NCBI GenBank assembly: GCA_012295275.1 | Contig: CM022667.1 | Span: 21,646,667-21,710,666, forward strand | Source of the DNA: Chrysomallon squamiferum | Lineage: Eukaryota; Mollusca; Gastropoda; Neomphalida; Peltospiridae | DNA length: 64,000 nucleotides | Direction of reading: 5' to 3' | Shown: one piece after another, positions 58,901 through 64,000 of the stretch | How positions within the stretch are numbered: position 1 is the stretch's first letter | How the letters are laid out: every line of letters starts with the position of its first letter | The notes under the pieces: model-generated | What the model was told of the DNA's origin: nothing | The model's database searches: none | The model's input: only the letters and a program-made list of their open reading frames with translations | Translations under genes and position numbers: made by a program

Positions 58901-61900
58901 AAGAGTTCTCTAAAACTGTTGCCTTGGCAATGGTTCTCTGTGTGTTCAGCTACACAGGAACTGCAGCTCTAGGCTACCTCCAGTTTGGTCATGCTATAGC
59001 CAGTGATATCCTGCTATCATTTGATCCTGATCCTGAAGTTCTAGTAGCTGTGGTGTTAATAGCTATAAAGACATACACAACATACCCCATACTGCTATTC
59101 TGTGGAAGGTGAGTTTATCTAAAAATTTTCTCAGGCTCATAGCTAATAAATCATTTGTTTAGTTCATTTTTGCTCTTGAATTCTATCGACACAAATTAAA
59201 AATTGTACTTATTAATACATACAGATAAATTGGAATTCTTATAGTGGTTTATACACACTAATCTTTCTTTTTAATATGATAAATGTATGTTTTTAACACC
59301 ATGTTAATTAATGAAATATATGAATTACTGAACTTTTTTCTTTCTTTCCTATTTTGCCAATATTAAAGTAAAATAATGAATGTGATTGGAGACAGTGATT
59401 TTCCTTCTTTTTGTTGTTTTTATTTCATCCAAAGAAGTGTACATGTAATCAGTAGATTGACATGTTACAACTCTGTGATCACTGTCTGTGACTGTCTATC
59501 TGTATCTGTATAATCTATCTGGGTCTGTTTCTGTCTGTGTCTGTCTATATCTATATATGTTTGTGTCTGTATTGTCTGTGTCTATCTGTCTGTCTGTGTC
59601 TATCTGTATATCTATCTGTGTATGTACATCTATCTGTTTCTGTCTATATCTGTCTGTGTCTGTTTATTTGTATCTGTATATCTATCTGTATTTGTATGTA
59701 TCCGTCTATCAGTATCTGTATATCTATCTGTGTCTGTCTATATGTATCTGTATATCTATCTGTGTCTGTCTATATGTATCTGTATATCTATCTGTGTCTG
59801 TCTATATGTATCTGTATATCTATCTGTGTCTGTGTCTCTCTATTTGTATCTGTATATCTATCTGTATTTGTATGTGTCTGTCTATCTGTATCTGTATATC
59901 TGTCTGTGTCTGTCTATATGTATCTGAATATCTGTCTCTGTCTGTCTATATGTATCTGTATGTCTGTCTGTGTCTGTCTATATGTATCTATATATCTGTC
60001 TGTGTCTGTCTATATGTATCTGTATATCTATCTGTCTGTGTCTGTGTCTGTCTCTATGTATCTATCTGTATACAGGGTGTTCCAAAAGTAACCGAACTGC
60101 AAACTTAAATAAAATTAGATATTAAAAACAACAAATTAAATCTGAATGTTTAGTATTTACAAATGTTCAAAATGTCTACCTTGAACTTCAATATAATTAC
60201 AATACCTTTTGACAACACTGCGACATACTTTTTGGCAAGTTTCCACTGAAATTTGGTTCCATTCATGCTGAATACTTTGTTTCAGTTGATCAATGGTCCT
60301 AGACTGTGTTTTTTAGAACTCCACATAGAAAGAAATAACGAAGATACATTCATTTAAATCTAAAGTTCTTCACTGCATTTTTAAGAGTGAGACCATTTCA
60401 AGTCAAACCATGGAGAGTCCAGTAGTGCGCACTAAAACATATATATATATCTGTGTTTATATATCTGTCTATCTGTCTGTCTGTCTATATGTACCTGTAT
60501 ATATATCTGTGTGTCTATCTGTCTGTGACTGTCTATAGGTATTTGCATATCTATCTGTGTCTTTCTGTCTGTGCCTGTCTATATGTATCTGTATATATAT
60601 GTGTCTATCTGTCTGTGACTGTCTATAGGTATTTGCATATCTATCTGTGTCTTTCTGTCTGTGCCTGTCTATATGTATCTGTATATATATGTGTCTATCT
60701 GTCTGTGCCTGTCTATATGTACCTGTATATATATATATCTGTGTGTCTATCAGTTTGTGCCTGTCTCTATGTATCTGTATATATATGTGTCGATCTGTCT
60801 GTGACTGTCTCTATGTATCTGTATATATATGTGTCGATCTGTCTGTGACTGTCTATAGGTATTTGCATATCTATCTGTGTCTTTCTGTCTGTGCCTGTCT
60901 ATATGTATCTGTATATATATGTGTCTATCTGTCTGTGCCTGTCTATATGTATCTGTATATCTATCAGTGTCTGTATCTGACTGTGTCTGTGTATTTTTAT
61001 ATCTGTCTGTCTGTGTATTTGTATATATATCTGTGTCTGTATATCTGTGTCTGCATCTGTCTGTGTCTATCTGTTTTTTTTATATTTCTGTATCTGCATA
61101 TCTCTCTGTGTCTGTTTCCAGTGTTGTTTGTTTATTTTAGGGCAGCTTTTGATTCAGTGTATATAACTGTGAGAAAGATGCCCAGTGACACAGCTGTGAG
61201 AACTGAACGTCCACGGCGTGTTGTCACCACTGTCATCTGGTTCAGCAGCACACTGGTGCTAGCAGTTTTCATTCCAAACATCGGCGTGGTCATTCAGGTG
61301 TTAGGAGCCTTTGCAGCAATATTTATTTTTATTTATCCAGGTATGTTCTTACAGATGTAGTTTTTATTTATTGATTTATTATTTTGTTATTTTTATTTAT
61401 TTCTCATTTAGTTCAGTAATTTAAGAACTGACATGTATTATTACAGATGGCGGGCAACACTGAATTTCAATAAATTTCAACATAAATTTTATATTGTTAT
61501 ATAAAAGTTTCAAGTACATATATAAAAACATGTATATTCTCTTTTTTTTTTTTTTTACAAAATAAATTAATATATTTACTTTGAAAAATCTAGTATAATT
61601 TGGTGTTTTTCATTTTACAGATAGCCCCAGTGTTATAAATAAATTAGCAAAATTATTAGCTTAATAACAAATAAGTCACACACACACACACACACACACA
61701 CATCTGTACATTCATACAGACACATTTTATTGAAGTTTTCTGTTTGTTTTCAGGGATGTGTTTATTAAAGATTACACTTGACAGACTGGATGTTCAGTAC
61801 TCTAGAACACTGAAAAGTCTCTCTGTCTTTGCTCTCACATTTATTGTGTTGGGTGCTTTTATCTTTGGTCTCACTTTGAGCCAGGCACTGATGCAGGACA

Positions 61901-61953
61901 TAGAGAATGGTGGGGCAAAGCCTGACAGGTCCAACTACACATGCAACAGTTAA
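55299..61953 (+). CDS. SLC38A7: Lysosomal amino acid transporter SNAT7
   Basis: Nine coding exons: 55299-55428, 55602-55723, 56028-56226, 56624-56765, 57816-57908, 58454-58511, 58849-59108, 61141-61340 and 61754-61953. Phases close, giving 467 residues against 462 for human SLC38A7. Residues 1-43 are an acidic cytosolic tail. TM1 carries the family signature VVNAALGAGLLNFPAAY. Later blocks match SNAT7: ILAYCSD, TYQDVVYSVCGKL, FLIIIGDQ, the AICFAYQCHVSIIPIY segment, GYLQFGHA, YPILLFCGR, FIPNIGVVIQVLGAFAA and LGAFIFG. About 11 membrane spans are visible. By family knowledge, SLC38A7 exports glutamine and asparagine from lysosomes. An in-frame TAG 15 bases before the ATG supports the start. Intron 7 holds two tandem arrays and a mariner relic. 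SLC38A8 is the closest alternative. Confidence 0.96.
59484..60072 (+). repeat. TCTG/TATC tandem array, SLC38A7 intron 7, left part
   Basis: Imperfect units of about 32 bp made of TCTGTGTCTGTCTATATG followed by TATCTGTATATCTA. Open frames through it encode only Leu/Tyr/Cys/Val repeats and are not genes. It stops abruptly at a mariner end. Confidence 0.9.
60073..60436 (-). mobile_element. Mariner-type transposon relic
   Basis: The left end, CAGGGTGTTCCAAAAGT at 60073, is preceded by TA, the target of the Tc1/mariner superfamily. The minus strand encodes the decayed C-terminus of a mariner transposase. About 60345-60310 gives FLCGVLKNTV (family FLWGYLKDxV), then RTIDQLKQSIQHEWNQI, then CQKVCRSVVKRY and GRHFEHL. 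Stops and frame changes lie upstream of this. The N-terminal two thirds and the other terminal repeat are missing. The relic splits two blocks of the same kind of tandem array, so it either inserted into the array or seeded part of it. Confidence 0.8.
60445..61115 (+). repeat. TCTG/TATA tandem array, SLC38A7 intron 7, right part
   Basis: Higher-order units of roughly 44-90 bp containing TCTGTCTGTGCCTGTCTATA and GTATATATATGTGTCTA, related to but distinct from the left array. It ends about 25 bases before the exon 8 acceptor at 61139-61140, so it also supplies the pyrimidine-rich approach to that acceptor. Confidence 0.9.
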
Positions 61954-63239
61954 TATAATCAGAAACATTGACATGTTTTCTTTTTCAGTTACAGGTTTGT
62001 GTGGGAGAGAGAGAAAGGGAGAGGGAGAAGGAGAGGGAGGTGTGTGTGCCCTCTCTCTTTCCAGCTCTTATGTTGTCTAATAAAGCAAATTTTAAATAGA
62101 ATATGACACGTCTCTCCTCACTGACAGACTTATTTTTGTATTTATTGTTGCACGTATTATGCATCTTTTCACGTATATTTGTGAGTGTGCATTCAGTTTG
62201 TGTGTTCAAATATATATGTGTGCTGTTATTATTTTTGTTCACAAATGTGTGTGTCTGAGAGAGACTGATTTTGAATATAAAATATTTTATATTACTATAC
62301 ATTTTTGAAATTAATGTCGTATTGTACATTATTTTTTTAAATATTATTCATAATGATGTAATATAAATATTAATTTAATGATATCTGTGATATTTTTTTA
62401 TTAATTTTCAGATTTTAAAATCTTTTATAAACTTTAATGTTAAGAATATAGAATGATCAATAAAGAATGATCAAAACATTAAGATAAAGAGCATTTGTGA
62501 TTTGTCACTAGGATGACAAGTGTTGTAAGAGCTGCACTGCAGTCGTTTTTCTCAGCCTTTCACAGTTGTGCACACATTGCTGCATGTCCTGTTACCCATA
62601 CAAAGAAAGCACTGGTACAGTTTTGAAGATTTCCTTTCTCTGCTAAATGTCATGTGATCTAACACTCCATTACTTTTATGAAGCAATGACTAATTCTGGT
62701 TTAACAACATTATTAAATTATTACAAATTGTGAAAAATAAAACTGAGAATTCTACAAGAAATTTATTTTTAATGAAATTCAAATTACAGAGAGATTACAT
62801 TCCACAAAAATTGTAAATTTTTTGTCTTAAGATTATTTGCCTTATAAAAACTGATTATTCTTATTCTTCTTATTATTATTTCTTTTCTTTTTTCAGTGTT
62901 TTATTATTTTGTTTGAAATGCATCTTCCAAATTTTGTTGTTCTTTATGCATATTTATTTAATATATTTTGATCATGTAATAAGTTTCAGTTATTATTATT
63001 TTTTAAATCATACTTGTCCACAATTAATAAATTAAAATATTTTTACCTGTGAAGGGTTAGAAAAGAAGAGTTAGTGTTTTGACAATATTAATTTAACTAC
63101 TGAAAGGACTTAACATGGAGATTTGATCCCAGAAACTTCGAGTTAATGAGATTAACGACGACACTAGCTTGTTAAAAGTAATCTTTAAGTGTATTTCCTC
63201 GTTTAAACTATAAATATATATTATGTAAGATCTTTCCAA

Positions 63240-63290
<51 letters not shown>

Positions 63291-63405
63291 TTATTTTAAT
63301 AACGCAGTAAAGCGGTTTTTTTATTGCGTTATTAATAAGTGAAAAAAGTCGTGACAGGATGAGTAATGGAGAAATACTATCAAAATGTATTTTCATTGTA
63401 TTACA
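61954..63405. other. SLC38A7 3' flank
   Basis: Begins with the 3' UTR; a GA-rich purine stretch lies at 62007-62040 and AATAAA-type signals at about 62080 and 62458. An ATT microsatellite occurs at 63241-63297. No exon or RNA gene was recognised. Confidence 0.5.
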
Positions 63406-63625
63406 GGTTGAGTATTCTTTATCGGAAATTCCGAACTCCGAAACAATTTTTCCACAGACCTAGTGATATGTTATGAACAAATTCATAATCTATAAGACTA
63501 TTTATCTATGTATAAAACAACCTGCAGCTATATGTGAAATATAAAGGGTTTTTATGTTTAGACTTCTTATAATCCAAAACATATCTCACACTGAACGGTT
63601 TCTGATAAAGGATTGTATTAATGTT
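63406..63625. mobile_element. Possible small pogo/Tigger-like MITE remnant
   Basis: The left end reads GGTTGAGTATTCTTTATCGG, then AAATTCCGAACTCCGAAA, closely recalling the GGTTGAGTATCCCTTATCCG termini of vertebrate Tigger-type elements. The right end, GGTTTCTGATAAAGGATTGT, is an imperfect inverted match (ATTCTTTATCGGAAA against AATCCTTTATCAGAAA). The interior is non-coding. The family link is from memory and rests on about 20 bases. Confidence 0.45.
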
Positions 63626-63736
63626 AGTCTAGATAGTCTTAACAGTTGTTAGAATTAATTACTCGTTAGGTTATTTTTATATTTTTAGAATACTGGGAAA
63701 ACGTAACTATCATTATTCCTTTTCTTTCTTTTTTTA

Positions 63737-63769
<33 letters not shown>

Positions 63770-64000
63770 TTATTTTTTTTTTTTTTTTTTTTTTTTAGAT
63801 TTTCCTTACTTTCCTCACTGAAACAATGTTACCATAATTTAGTTATTATTTCATATAAAAAATTTGTGTGTAATTATGGATTTATGTAAATGTTTTTAAT
63901 TAGGAAAACATATTTTTATCTTTATCTATTCACAATGATCACGTGCAGTAATATTTATATTAATTTACAGATATATTATTTGTTAACACTCAAACTGATA
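63626..64000. other. Non-coding flank with long poly-T tract
   Basis: Contains a T-rich run at about 63735-63796, nearly 60 bases, interrupted once by TTATTA. Otherwise AT-rich with nothing recognised. Confidence 0.5.

Noticed and set aside
59488-61140. Long Cys/Leu/Tyr/Val frames, one reading into SLC38A7 exon 8
   Set aside because: They are translations of TCTG/TATC arrays in intron 7. The real exon 8 starts after the AG at 61139-61140, where the transporter homology begins.

Overview
The window is AT-rich animal nuclear DNA. Its genes are split by GT-AG introns and the space between them is full of microsatellites, minisatellites and decayed DNA transposons. The proteins are clear bilaterian orthologues, and intron density and repeat style fit an invertebrate. 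A lophotrochozoan such as a mollusc is my best guess, but only a guess. I saw no bacterial, viral, CRISPR or organellar features.

Ten gene models can be assembled exon by exon; eight or nine have an obvious family. In order: an atypical Rab-type GTPase (+, 2.0-3.0 kb); PRELID3B/slowmo (+, 9.6-13.1 kb); RAB5IF (-, 17.6-19.8 kb); a DUSP3/VHR-type phosphatase (-, 20.6-22.5 kb); proteasome subunit PSMA7 (+, 23.5-26.2 kb); nuclear transport factor 2 (-, 28.2-30.2 kb); a DOK-family PH-PTB adaptor (+, 35.8-43.5 kb); a ZNRF1/2 ubiquitin ligase (-, 49.8-54.3 kb); and the lysosomal amino acid transporter SLC38A7 (+, 55.3-62.0 kb). That makes nine intact protein-coding genes; the tenth model is a broken transposon-borne coding fossil at about 7.0-7.7 kb. 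In every intact model, exon phases close, reading frames are continuous and lengths match the families. The genes are mostly housekeeping and do not form one pathway. Two pairs are divergent with starts about 1 kb apart (DUSP3/PSMA7 and ZNRF/SLC38A7) and may share promoters.

Mobile and repetitive DNA: a 2.8-kb element with 370-420 bp inverted termini and TTAA flanks (6413-9209) ends about 350 bp upstream of the PRELID3B start codon; a 0.7-kb foldback element lies in a ZNRF intron (51945-52648); a mariner relic (60073-60436) sits between two tandem arrays in SLC38A7 intron 7; a possible pogo/Tigger-like remnant lies at 63406-63625. The DOK gene carries a 4.2-kb pyrimidine-rich minisatellite in intron 3 and a 28-bp minisatellite in intron 5 whose unit copies the exon-5 splice donor.

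No undescribed multi-gene system stands out. The points most worth a second look are the Rab with altered catalytic motifs, the splice-donor minisatellite, the long-TIR TTAA element, a possible N-terminal extension of RAB5IF, and a gene set that matches the human 16q/20q paralogous regions.
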